Origin: Oidiodendron maius Zn | Taxonomy: Eukaryota > Ascomycota > Leotiomycetes > Myxotrichaceae | DNA length: 64,000 nucleotides | Direction: 5' to 3' | Assembly: GCA_000827325.1 (NCBI GenBank) | Contig: KN832872.1 | Coordinates: 1,116,001-1,180,000, forward strand | In this document: piece by piece, positions 11,608-21,829 of the stretch | How positions within the stretch are numbered: position 1 is the stretch's first letter | Layout: each line of letters opens with the position of its first letter | Notes under the pieces: model-generated | The model's input: the letters and a program-made list of their open reading frames with translations, nothing else | The model's database searches: none | What the model was told of the DNA's origin: nothing | Program-made: the position numbers and the translations under genes

Positions 11608-12050
11608 CTAATTCTCCTTCTTTACTGGAGCAGATCCACCTATAATGGGCAACCCAACAGCTAGCTTGAAGTAATCCTAGAAGCTGTTAGCCACTGATAC
11701 CTTGAAAAGAAGAAGAGTACTGACATATATCATCCATTGAAGACCGGTAAGTGTCCCAATCATAACCTAAACAGACATCCATGCATTAGTAGGTTGCAAG
11801 GAAATCAGAGTTTTGTATCTGAGCATTGGAAACTTACAATTCTGACTGGCAGACCATTCCAGAGACCAGAGAATCCGATATCTTTGTAGATACGAGCTAT
11901 AGTTGCTCCGAAAGCCTCTCTAGGCTGGCGGTTGGCGTTTAGTTTGGAGAACTATCCTTGGTTTAGCTATATTTTCAACAAGACCCTTTGAGGAGTTGAC
12001 TTGCCATAACGTCAGCGGGATGGCTGACAGTACAGACAACGAGAGCAGAG
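11608..12050 (-). pseudogene. Truncated mitochondrial phosphate carrier paralogue (3' end only)
   Basis: This is the 3' third of a second phosphate-carrier gene, in the same orientation as the full gene at 16185-17565. Recognisable exons are about 12050-12005, 11951-11838, 11766-11725 and 11676-11608. They encode SHPADVM, then [20 protein letters not shown] and [32 protein letters not shown], and DYFKLAVGLPIIGGSAPVKK before a stop. All four pieces remain open and in register. The first intron would use a GC donor (GCAAGT). One intron sits five codons earlier than in the full gene (after PVRI rather than MIGT), so this is an old paralogue rather than a fresh copy. Upstream of about 12050 the similarity ends abruptly and the first two carrier repeats are missing. 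It is almost certainly non-functional. Confidence 0.8.
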
Positions 12051-13120
12051 TCACATGATCTCTAAAGCGTACTTAGCGATTGGGATCCGGCCACTTAGAA
12101 TCTACAAAGGTCGCCGCAAAACGTCCTGAGAGCAGGGGACCCTGAAATCATACAAGGGACTGTGCACAGCATAAGTATTATACTAGTTTAAAGAGAAATA
12201 TTATTATATCTCCTCTCAAGAGTAGAGGCCTTTATATATTGTTCTAGTCTGTACTTGAACCTTCCTGCGAAGAGGTGACACAGGTACGATGAGCTTTCGT
12301 TTACTACCACTTAAAGACCCTACTATAGTTAGTAGAAAGGCCTTGCTTCTAGCATTATATAGAAACACTAGCTTTATAGATTTATAGTAGTGTTATAGTT
12401 TTGAGTTTGGAAGCAGTATGACTGCACTTAGACGCACGAAGCTAAGTTTGAGTTTACTTTTATATTTCCGAACGAACCTCGATCAAAAACTACGGGTTCC
12501 CAACTCATGAAGACAAAAAAGGGCGGAGAAGGAGGATGGGAGCGACGATTCAATCCGGGAACGAACTCGCCAGGGCACACAAAGTTGGACATAGCTTGCC
12601 CGTCATATTTACCATTAATTCGGCCAAGGGAACAAATTATCTGAGATCAATCTCACTTAGTCCATTTAATGACGACTCCAGCAGTCTGGAGAGGATCACA
12701 GAATCTTTAAATGCTGAGAACGGTATTCTCTCCACCCGCCGGTAAGTCAAGAAGCCAACCACACTCGGCATCGAAGCAACTAGGTATGTCTTAAGAATGT
12801 CTGACACTACTAATAATGTTGCACAGGGTTGATGGGTTGACACTAGACCAACTGAGTGACGGCCATCCCCAAAGTCGAGGCTGCAAAGCTTGTTTCGGCG
12901 GCAATTCAGACGTTCGCCATATAGCAATATAATATCAACTAATAATAGGGTTCGATTCAAAAGACTCAGAGAGCGCTGCTTCCTCATACTGGATCACCAG
13001 GATCCTTATATACAAAAGAAATCCTAGTTCAGCTACTCCTTGCTTTACCACCTGCTTCAGCTGGCCTGGTTATAATATTGCCACTATTCGGAGTCGCCGA
13101 GAGAAGTAACCTGTTTTGCC
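12051..13120. other. AT-rich island, left part
   Basis: AT-rich DNA with no convincing gene. A minus frame at 12637-12987 (116 codons) has ordinary composition but no recognisable domain. The stretch 12170-12430 is especially rich in TAT/ATA runs, as in repeat-induced-mutation relics. Confidence 0.4.
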
Positions 13121-13402
13121 CTGACAGCTTGCTTCGCGGCGGGAGATGATAATTGCTCCCTCATTGACCATGCTTATGATTATCCTTGCATCTCTTGCCA
13201 CGATGCTAGTATTGACTGCGACCTTATCACCCCTCCGGAGCTTAAGAGGGTCTGCGAGCGTTGTAAGAAGAAGCATGTCCCTTGCTCTTATAAAAATTGA
13301 TAGGGAAAGAGGAGTTAGTGAGTGTGAAAATTGCAGGGAGGCAGCTGTGCCTTGCTGTAGAGCGACGCATACAAAGAAGTTTCAGAATGAGATGGCGAGT
13401 TA
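13121..13402 (+). pseudogene. Cys-rich fragment with Zn2Cys6-like spacing
   Basis: One plus-strand frame reads YPCISCHDASIDC, an 11-residue linker, then VCERCKKKHVPCSYK. That is C-x2-C-x6-C-x11-C-x2-C-x6-C, the spacing of fungal Zn2Cys6 binuclear clusters. In a shifted frame immediately after comes ECENCREAAVPCCR, a third C-x2-C-x6-C unit, followed by a short tail and stop. The frame is broken once, so it looks like a decayed gene fragment. There is no start codon or longer domain attached. The family is unknown to me. Confidence 0.5.
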
Positions 13403-13462
13403 GGGAACTACTTCCATCATAAAATCGGTTCCTCCTCAGCTGCTTCTGTGCAGGCCAGTATT

Positions 13463-13590
13463 GCTGCTCCGACAACAAGAAGGGGGAGATATCCTAAGGC
13501 AGGATGCAGTTGGGATATGGCAGGCTTATAACCCTGGCAGGGTTCTCCGGTAATTTTCATGATGTTTATGAGGGGAACCAATTGGGTCCA
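13463..13590. repeat. Dispersed repeat block, copy 2
   Basis: This matches 2270-2408 in the same orientation; see AACAAGAAGGGGGAGA, CCCTGGCAGGGTTCT and GAACCAATTGGGTCCA. Several differences are transitions that make this copy richer in A and T, as expected after repeat-induced point mutation. It lies just downstream of the Cys-rich fragment. Confidence 0.7.
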
Positions 13591-13689
13591 TAGTCCTCCG
13601 TTATCTACTTTCCCCTTACAGTTTAAATATCGGTGATAGCGAGGCCTTGACTCTCTTCCCACGATATCTCTTTTGATCTTCTCAGACTT

Positions 13690-16080
13690 CTTTATCCTCG
13701 TTACCCTCACTCTATTCACTATGCCGCAAAGTTTCCGAGCCTTGGTCACTATCGCTTCTATCGCTAGAGGACTCAGATGCCACGGCTTGCTTCCTAGGTC
13801 TTAAAGAGAGTGATTGTTTATTTGCATCCTTCTTTCCCAAGTCTTCTCCAGGACGCTTCCGCTTACTTGATGAGGCTCCTGCAGGTATTCCAAGCTAGTT
13901 TAATGAGATATTTGCCAAACGTTCGAGCTGCTTTGATAAGGTCTACGTAACTCCTACAAAGATCTTCTTCTTTAACGTATTGAATCCAGGTGCGTCCTGC
14001 AATGTATTTATCTCATATATGCCACGTGGTAAGGAGAGATCTCCGCCATTGAGGTACTTATTTCCAAGCCAAACTGTCTTTCCAGATGGGTCAAGGAAGG
14101 GTCGTCTACCAACAAATCTGTCCTCTCTAATTCCAGACTAGGTATAGACCAGAGAGTTCATTTTGAGATATTTTGCAGGAATTCTTTATGTAATTCGCGC
14201 TAGCTCTAGAGCTCCTAGAAAATAGTCAGAGATGTTTTGATCAACTAGGATCTCGTTTAAATCGAATCTCCAGGTCTCATCGGGATCGAATAGAGCAGCG
14301 TTCCGAATACTATTTTTAATTGCACGCTTCTTTTCGCCTTGTGTCATGTTCTGGTTAGCGACTCTAGCGTTCTCAAACCAGGCCATAGCTAGTATGTGAA
14401 GCTTCTCGCTTTCAAATTCGGCTTGTGGGTCAAAATCTAGTTATACCGCATTAAGATCTCGAACAGAACTGTTATATTGAGATTAATATACCCTCCTTAT
14501 CTGCCGTATGTTCTCTATCGCTCCGGAGTTCTTCGACCTCCTTAAGATCATCTTCGAGGATAAGTTGATCGATTGTGTGATGTGTGGTCTCGATCTCTGA
14601 ATTGGCCATGTCTGCAAGATTATTAGCCGTATTAAGAGTTCCTGGGAGAAAGTGGAAGTGATATATAGTTGGGAATAGAGTTGTGGTACCTTATTGAGAT
14701 CCTCTGAGGCAAGGCAAGATCTGTTATAAAAGATATATTATTAGTCTTGATCAGGCTTCGTGAGATGAAGTGAGATATGGTTAGGATGAGGTTTTAGTAC
14801 CTTGTTGAGATCTTACAAGGCAAAGCAAGATCTATTGTGAGAGACACGACGGCTTCGAATTAGCTCCGCGTAAGAAGTTAAAGAGGGATAGAATCTTGCT
14901 CGAATTAGGGATGTACCTAAAGTGAGAGATATTAAGATTGAGCTAGGACTATAAGGAGATCGCAATAGCTCTTCACTTAGCTCCTCACTTAGCTCCTGTC
15001 TTGAAGCTAAATATGTACGTCTGTAGTCATGAATATTCAAGAGAAATATGAACTCGATGATAGTAAAACTGAGGAGATAGAGAGTTCACGTGGTGTATTC
15101 TTGGAGGTTTCAATAATCCGTAATATGAGTTTCTCGGAGGTCTTTAGAGCTCATATTGTGGCTTTCTCGGAATTTTTAAGGATTTACGTCGTAAACAGAT
15201 ATATAGAAACATAGTTATTGAAGCTATCATTGTAGTTCTACCGTTAGTGTCATGATTCTAGCTAAGGTCTTCTGTAGAATAAGTCTGTGATTAACAGTAA
15301 CTTAACATGAATTAATCAAGGCGAGCTAATATTATAATGTTCCATCTCATTTCTCTCTCCTCCTCTTGATAGTAAATGAATATTATAATAATATATCCGT
15401 GGCCAAAAGTTGGTTCAGATACCTCCAACAAATATCTACTGTATCTCACCAAATATCTGACGACATAGAAGACGGGCCCAACAAAGACTTCTTAGGAAGT
15501 CGTCCCAGTCTTCCTCGGAGAGATCTTCAGTGTATTCATCAAGAATATACTTGCGTGTAGAGTTATGAGCGGCTTCGATATCTAGATTGTTAGTCTCTTG
15601 TTCTCTATCATGGAGAACATTTCTGTATTGAACTTGATCTTTGATCTTCCGTGCTTCTTCCTTACTGAGCTTGTGAGCGCTTAACAAGAGGTGACTCATT
15701 AAGGCATTGCGCGATGTGAAGATGTTTGAACATTTTTGCAAACCACCAAGTGGCATTTAGTGTTTGACCAGCGTGACACCTTCATCATCAGTAGATATGG
15801 CTGGCGATACTTCGAACTCGCAAGGTGGTGCGCTCTTGAGAGATGTTGTGTGTATGCCTTGTATCTTGAAAAGATCACTTGAGAGATGCAGCCGGGAAAT
15901 GTACAGGAGGTCGGGTCAACTGGCTTGTGGTGATGCTCAAGATGTTGTAGAAATGACTTACGGTTCTGGAAAATGGCATTGGAAGATGGGCAGTCTGGCT
16001 GGTTACACTTCTAGGGAACCCAGTCGCATGTGATCACCAAGGCCACCTGTGACACAAATCCTTTGTGGTTCTGATAACAC
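13690..16080 (-). pseudogene. Decayed C2H2 zinc-finger gene (minus strand)
   Basis: Reading the minus strand from about 16020, one frame encodes KCNQPDCPSSNAIFQNR then FLQHLEHHH, and next CTFPGCISQVIFSR then YTQHLSRAHH. These are two C-x4-C-x14/15-H-x3/4-H zinc fingers. A third begins KCHLVVC and continues in another frame as CSNIFTSRNALMSHLLLSAH, so the frame is broken inside it. Below it lies an acidic, charged frame (15756-15436) with EDLSEEDWDDFLRSL. Further down, 14386 to about 13690, a single frame carries DETWRFDLNEILVDQ, RRPFLDPSGKTVWLG, LPRGIYEINTLQDAPGF and a Ser/Arg-rich end. It is interrupted by a few in-frame TAG/TAA codons, the type made by C-to-T change in glutamine codons. Whether the two halves belong to one gene is inference. 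Confidence 0.55.
14650..14840. repeat. Two-copy tandem repeat, period about 111 bp
   Basis: The segment around GGTACCTTATTGAGATCC with GGCAAGGCAAGATCT (from about 14650) recurs as AGTACCTTGTTGAGATC with GGCAAAGCAAGATCT (from about 14761). Copies are diverged. They sit within the decayed zinc-finger locus. Confidence 0.65.
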
Positions 16081-16184
16081 CTCCAATTACAGAAATTTCT
16101 TTACGAGCGTCATCATATTGGCAGATATCTACACGCTAGCAAAATCTTAGCTTTCAACATGCCGAAACATCAGCACAAATGTAA

Positions 16185-17565
16185 CTATTCATTCTTTACA
16201 GTGCCTCCAGTAGTTGGCAGGCCTACGAAAATCTTGAAGTAGTCCTAAGAATTGTTAGTAAAGATATGATCTTTACACAGAACGCTTAACTCACGTATAT
16301 CATCCATTGAAGACCCGTCAACTGTTTAGATTTATTAGCGTAGCTTCCTTAATAAAGCATTAGGAGTACACACAGTGCCAATCATTACAATTCTCACCGG
16401 CAGGCCATTCCAGAGACCAGAGAATCCAATATCTTTGTAGATACGACCCATAGCAGCTCCGAAAGCCTCTCCAGGCTGACGGTTGGCATTAAGCTTAGAA
16501 ACCTATCTATTCTTAGGCCTTTTACATCTCAATAACTACTTCGCATATTTCAACATACCATAACATCGGCTGGATGGGAGACGATTGCGCAGAGCACCCC
16601 TGCGGCATATCCAGCAGTGAAAGATACGCCAGTCTGGGCAGCCTTGCCGTAATCCGACTTCTGGCCAGGTAGACGGTCATAGATCATCCCGACGATAGTC
16701 TCGAAGGACGCGAATTTCATCATGGTATAAGGGATTTGACGACCCCAGAGAGGATAGAGGCCTTTGTAGAGTCCAGAAGTGCCTTCCTTGGCAATAATAG
16801 TGTTGATTCCGTCAAAAGTGCCTTTCGCAAAGGGCGGAATGGTAGTCTGCATGCGAACCTTCACGGCTTCGAATGGGCAGAGCGCAATATCAGCGATAAA
16901 CTCTGCAGAGGCGCTGGCAGCCAGGTAAAGTGACGTCTTATATTTGTAGGCATTTTCCGCTCCCGCAAGATCAGCATACCACTTTTTGAAGAATTCATAG
17001 CCTCCGTATTTGAAAGCACCCTGAGCGGAGTATCCAAAGAATGTAGGGCTCCATCCGGTGTAGATGCCTCGAAAACCTTCCGCCCGGACAATCTTACCCC
17101 AAGCCTGGAAGTTTCCAGTATACATCTTTGGATCGACTTGTCGGCGGCATTTGACAAGGTCGAGAGGTGTCACTGCGGTATGGGTGAGGCCCTTATGCCT
17201 GTTAGTTGAGAACGAAAACTGCCAGCTCAATAGAAGCATGGCAATGCAGGACCTACACAAGCAAAAAGTCCACCGGTGATACAAGCTGCATAGAAGTTGC
17301 CGCTGTACATTTCAATGCCTTTGGCCTTTGCCTGACCAGTCGCCCTCTCAAATTCTTTCGTAGCCTCAGCGCTCAAAGCATTCGCCTTGTTCTTTACATC
17401 GTCGGTCACCGACCACGCGGTATAGAGCTCCGAGCGAGCTTGAAGAGGGGTGCGCTTGGGAGCTGGTGCCGAAGCCCTCTTTAGGCCATCTACCCGCTGG
17501 CCATATTGTACCGCAGGATGGAAGATGTCGTGAAGGGTGCCTTGCGTCGGAAAGAGGAGAGGCAT
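16185..17565 (-). CDS. Mitochondrial phosphate carrier, 385 aa
   Basis: An inner-membrane carrier (SLC25 family) that imports phosphate into the matrix for ATP synthesis. Minus-strand exons 17565-17257, 17191-16559, 16502-16374, 16321-16295 and 16244-16185 total 1158 nt. Three carrier repeats are seen, each with its P-x-[DE]-x-x-[KR] signature: [16 protein letters not shown] and the variant PADVMVSK. The segments [20 protein letters not shown] and [20 protein letters not shown] are typical of phosphate carriers (Mir1/Pic2 group). The N-terminal extension of about 95 residues before the first repeat fits these fungal proteins. Exon 4 is only 27 nt. A truncated paralogue of the last exons lies at 11608-12050. 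I cannot decide between Mir1-like and Pic2-like from sequence alone, so no symbol is given. Confidence 0.92.
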
Positions 17566-18299
17566 CGTTTATGAATCTGGTGAGCTACAGTCAGCAGCTA
17601 GCTTGACGGGTAGATGAGAAGAGGGAAAGAACGACATGCTCAGAGAAGTCAAATTAGAACTAAACTCAATTAGCCGTGTACGCGATTGCACAAGGAGAGA
17701 TGAAGAGCGGTAAGAAGAGGCGAAGAGGCGAAGTGCAGAGGAATACTACTTACGTACAGAACAGCTCCAGACTTGTCGCAGGTTTATCTCCGATAGAAGG
17801 TAGAGGGAGCTCAAATGCAGAAGATGCTAGAGTGCTCGTTGAGAGAGCCAAAGCAGAGATTATGGCAAGACGCTGGATCAATGGAGACACGACCAGCGCG
17901 AAACACTATTCTCGATGACGAGGAGGGGAGGTGGAGTGTTGTGGTGGGTAGACGGCTCGGTGCTGAGTCGAGAGCTCGCTTCATCTCTAAAGATGGGTGA
18001 CGTCGATTACTAACAGGAACAGCTTGAACTCAAGAGATATCTTTCTGCACGGTGTGGGAATTGCTGTCTATTTGACATATATATTAAAGCGTTATTTTGA
18101 ATTACGAGAGTCAATTCCTCTATATACTAAAGGTCCAAATCAGAAATCATTCATTCACTCTGTTGACTTGGCTTGCCTGTTTTTTGCAGGCGGCGAAGTT
18201 CTCCCGCTTCAACCCGCCAAACCGAGCAACCTTCTACGTGCGAGAGACACAACTGCTGCATTGGCTCGACATCCATACGAGTCGAATCTTATAGCAATT
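17566..18299. promoter_or_regulatory. Divergent promoter, phosphate carrier / CBS protein
   Basis: There are 734 bp between start codons and no supported gene. Plus frames at 17676-17918 and 17997-18437 have no domain content; the true CBS start is the ATG at 18300, inside the second frame. Confidence 0.45.
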
Positions 18300-18899
18300 A
18301 TGTCGACCGCACTCCCAAATGCAATTCCCGTCGGGAGTTCTGACGTGGCTGGGCAGATGGCGCAGATTGCCACCTCGCCATCACCCCGCCTTTCGAAACT
18401 GGCAAGCAGATATAGAGGAGTGCGCCCCTTACCCTGACCCAAAAATTGCCTTGCAGTACTAACAGAGCCCTAGGCTACGGTCGAAGACCTCGATCCTCCC
18501 CCCGCCCTATCCTGCTACCCAACGGACCCTGTCTCACACGCACTCCTTGCAGCTTTTGAGCGGGACTATACACACCTCACAGTAGTTTCAGCCCAGAACC
18601 GTGCTCTGCTAGGGTACCTCTCAATCCCACATCTCAAAGTCCTTCTCGACACCGGCGAGGTCCAGGAACAAGATGAGGTGAGCAAGGCGATGATCAAGTT
18701 CCGACGGAAGGGTAGAGTGTACAAGGTGATCACTATGGATACACCGCTGGAGGAGCTGGAGCTATTTTTCAATGGTGGCGAGCACGGCGAAGATAAAAAA
18801 CAGGACTTTGCAGTTGTGACGGATGAGAATCGCAGATTTGTCCTGGGCGTAGCCACGAAGGCGGATCTGGAGGAGTTTGCGAAGAGGAGACCCGCATGA
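18300..18899 (+). CDS. CBS-domain protein, 181 aa
   Basis: Exons 18300-18419 and 18474-18899 join to 546 nt. The product has a short N-terminus (MSTALPNAIPVGSSDVAGQM) and then a pair of CBS motifs: ATVEDLDPPPALSCYPTDPV with HALLAAFERDYTHLTVVSA and LLGYLSIPHLK, then YKVITMDTPLEELELFFN with FAVVTDENRRFVLGVATK. Paired CBS motifs fold into a Bateman module that usually binds adenosine nucleotides. There is no catalytic domain attached, so it is a stand-alone sensor-type CBS protein of a kind common in ascomycetes. The splice phase is 0 and the intron is 54 nt. The role is not known from sequence. Confidence 0.85.
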
Positions 18900-21829
18900 T
18901 CTGATAGAGGCTTAGACGGAGTGTTTTCGGACTTGGGAGTTTACGGCTGCTATGTGGGCTTCCGCTATGCAGCATGAAAAAAGCTCAGCATTACCAGCGT
19001 TGGGCGTAGGTCAGAGTATTCTTTTGCCACCGTCTAGTCAGGATATTGATCTGGGCGCTACTTTTCAACAAATCTTATATTCCAAAGGTTGGCCTGTTTA
19101 ACAGTTGAGAGAATTCATATCGAAGAGGACTTAGTACACTTGTGTCCCGGAGAGAGATTGGACGATTTGTCGGTCGTCAAGCTTATCTAGAGTTCGAGTA
19201 TGGATCAGGGCAGGCTCTCTCTTCGTTGCAGACAGAAAAGTTATCACTCATACAAGAACTCTAAGATTACTTTGCAAATCACGATCCTAGATATGATATC
19301 CAAAAAGGCAATGTTGATCTATTCATCTTTTGTCCATGTAGCTGTGCGAGTCACGCGTTCGGTGCTTCAAACTTGACCAGGTACGCCGTCATTATATTTA
19401 CCCCTTGTTTTGAGCATGGGGACAGAGACAGGTACTATCCTAGTCTAGACATATCCTCCGCTAACAATTACTCCTTCCTCTAGGTAAGTGGCTATGTTCT
19501 TGCTCCCCGAGGTAGGTGTTGACCTCAATAGGGGTTTAAGCGAGAAGACCTCAAGTTTCTTGAGCTGCATCTACAAGTCACTTCACCTTCCTAAAAGCAC
19601 TCTAAGCTGCCTACTGCAGCAAACTGTGGTCGTCCGGGCCGCCTCCTCCTATGCTACCTTCACTAGCATACTTACGGCCGGCTCCGAAGTCACTCCTTCA
19701 GCCCAGTAGGGCCTGATCCCGGTATTCATCTGCACTCATACCTGTCTTCCCGTCACGGCAGATAATTCATAGCCCTGTGTCTCCCCGCCACTGCCTCCGG
19801 TCTTCTCCCAAGTGGGTAACGAATTGCCGAAGCGCATAACGCAGCTGTCCGGACCGGGCTTTCAGTCGGCGGGCCTTAACAGTACAACCCATTCCCTGCC
19901 GGCCATTCCTTCGGGATTCTCGGTGTGCTATAAGCAAGATGATATAGAAGTTGTATTATACACTTCAAAGGGGCCTTCCACATATATTTTGCATTCGTTC
20001 GCCGAAGAAGTTGATGCAAGCGTGGCAAGCTCGCCGAATAACCATAAGCGTAACAAAAATGGCGGTCAGACTCCCTTTACCCTGAGAGCGCAACAAAATG
20101 GAATTGGCTCGCAGTATTTTTGTGGCTGCCCTAATGTCAGGAGTGCTTCCAAAACGGACGCACCTCGTCTTGGAACGCTGCACAAAGCCACAATAAAATT
20201 TTTCCAAAAATGCTAATCTACCAGCGGCAGGCATCTGCAGAGCACAGGACGGCTAGTGAACCGCTCTCTCAACTCACCGAATGAACAACGTCACTTTGGC
20301 AAGGACGGAGGCCGGAGAAGAAAAGCAGATAAGATGCAATGCTACTGTAGAATACTACGACGGTTGTAACCATCGGCTTTCGGTGTCACGTTGTTCTTTT
20401 CTTTTTCTCTTTTCGGTGGCCGGCGACTCGTAGGTGTGTTCGGATTTATGCTCCTCTATGCATAACTCAAACCACTCCTTCCGCTGATCAGACCGAGCGA
20501 GCGAGACTAAAGGCAAGAGGACAAGTTTCGGCGCTGCTTTGCCGTGAAACATGACATGAGCAATGCATATAGCAAGTGATACCCTGGAAGCCGCGCCTGT
20601 TTCTGCACACTGGACGAGACAAAGAGGATATGTTGCACACCTGGGCTGCCAGAGAGACAAGCCAGACGCTCTCTCCCCGGGCGTCATAGGCTCAGCCGGG
20701 GGGGAGGGGGGGAGGGATATACGCAAGCCTCGAGTTGCAGGCTCAGATGAGAATATGACTTGCATAGATCTTGCATACGCGCTGTTCAGTGTTGGTTGAG
20801 TTGGAGGCGGAATAAAGTGTTCCTGCATCAACTTACCCCTTTTCTCCTTCGCGGCCCATGAACTTGTCTTTCACGCTTCTGTCTGGTTGTCCAGCTTCTC
20901 AACGGCAGTACAGTAACCTTTGCTCGGGAGACCAGTTATGGTGCAGCCGCCTTCTCCCTCTCCTGACAGCAAAACCATGCCGGATCCAAGATCCAAGATC
21001 CAAGCTCCCCACCGCCCGCACTCTTCTAGAAGAAGCGGTGGCGCCGATCCTCTGATACGGGGGACACGTACGATCAGCAGCTAATATCCCAGAGGGCTCC
21101 ACCCTGCCGCGAGATCCTCGAGTTCCCTCGCCGTTGGATGGCAGGACCTGCTTGTCGGGATAATGGCTACGGGACGGGTCCAGGGCGGCGTGCTTCCGAA
21201 CTGCGTCGTCCAGGAGGCCGCTGGATTTTTGCCTTCCTCAGGGACGCCGGTCGATCCTCGATGGGTCAAACGGGGAGGGAATCCACGGTTGCCGCTCCTA
21301 CACCGTATTGAGCTGCTTGAATCAAATCTGCTCCCCCTGGCGGCCAATACCGTGGCCGCTTTATTGCGGCGAGAGGGTCCGAGAACTGGCTTATGTCCTG
21401 GGTTTTATATTACTCACGCCAGGCTGTGCTGTTTGTAGCTACAGTGTCTGTCTCCTCTGGGAGCTACATCACTGTGAATACCTCCACACTCGCGGCCTGT
21501 ATATATATAAGTGTCAACGCACATCCGGAAACGCCCTCCTTTCCGACCTAAAAACTCCTCGCCGCACGCATGCAGCGACCCTCAATTGTCTTTTGTCCAC
21601 TGTTCGCTCATCGTCTTCTGCTGGGGCCCTTATAATTTTATTCCTGGTGTTATCACATCTCCGTTAATCCCATAACTAGCCCGCGCCACCATCTCCCCGG
21701 CGTAAGACTTTCCGTCTGAACTTTCAAAAAAACTTCAAAACTTCAAAAACTTTCCTCGTCACCGCCAAAGCCTCGACATCTTTGAGAACCTAAACCGTCC
21801 TGGTTGCGCACACCTGGGCCACAAGCACG
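18900..21829. other. 2.9-kb intergenic stretch, no gene supported
   Basis: Frames at 19812-20216 (+), 20355-20831 (-), 21081-21347 (-) and 21308-21667 (+) have no family resemblance and overlap one another. Structures seen: a G-rich run at about 20697-20716 with quadruplex-like spacing, three tandem GATCCAA units near 20983-21003, and a TATATATATAAG element at about 21498. Short A-rich TTCAAAA repeats lie near 21722-21750. The right-hand 400 bp look like promoter and leader of the SDR gene. Confidence 0.5.
21498..21510 (+). promoter_or_regulatory. TATA-like element upstream of the SDR gene
   Basis: TATATATATAAG lies about 330 bp upstream of the ATG at 21830, and the following leader is C/T-rich. 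Placement is plausible for a long 5' leader, but function is inference. Confidence 0.35.

Noticed and set aside
19812-20216. 134-codon plus frame
   Set aside because: No recognisable motif and no plausible splice partners.
20355-20831. 158-codon minus frame in the gene-free stretch
   Set aside because: No domain, odd composition for a fungal protein, overlaps a plus frame and low-complexity G runs.
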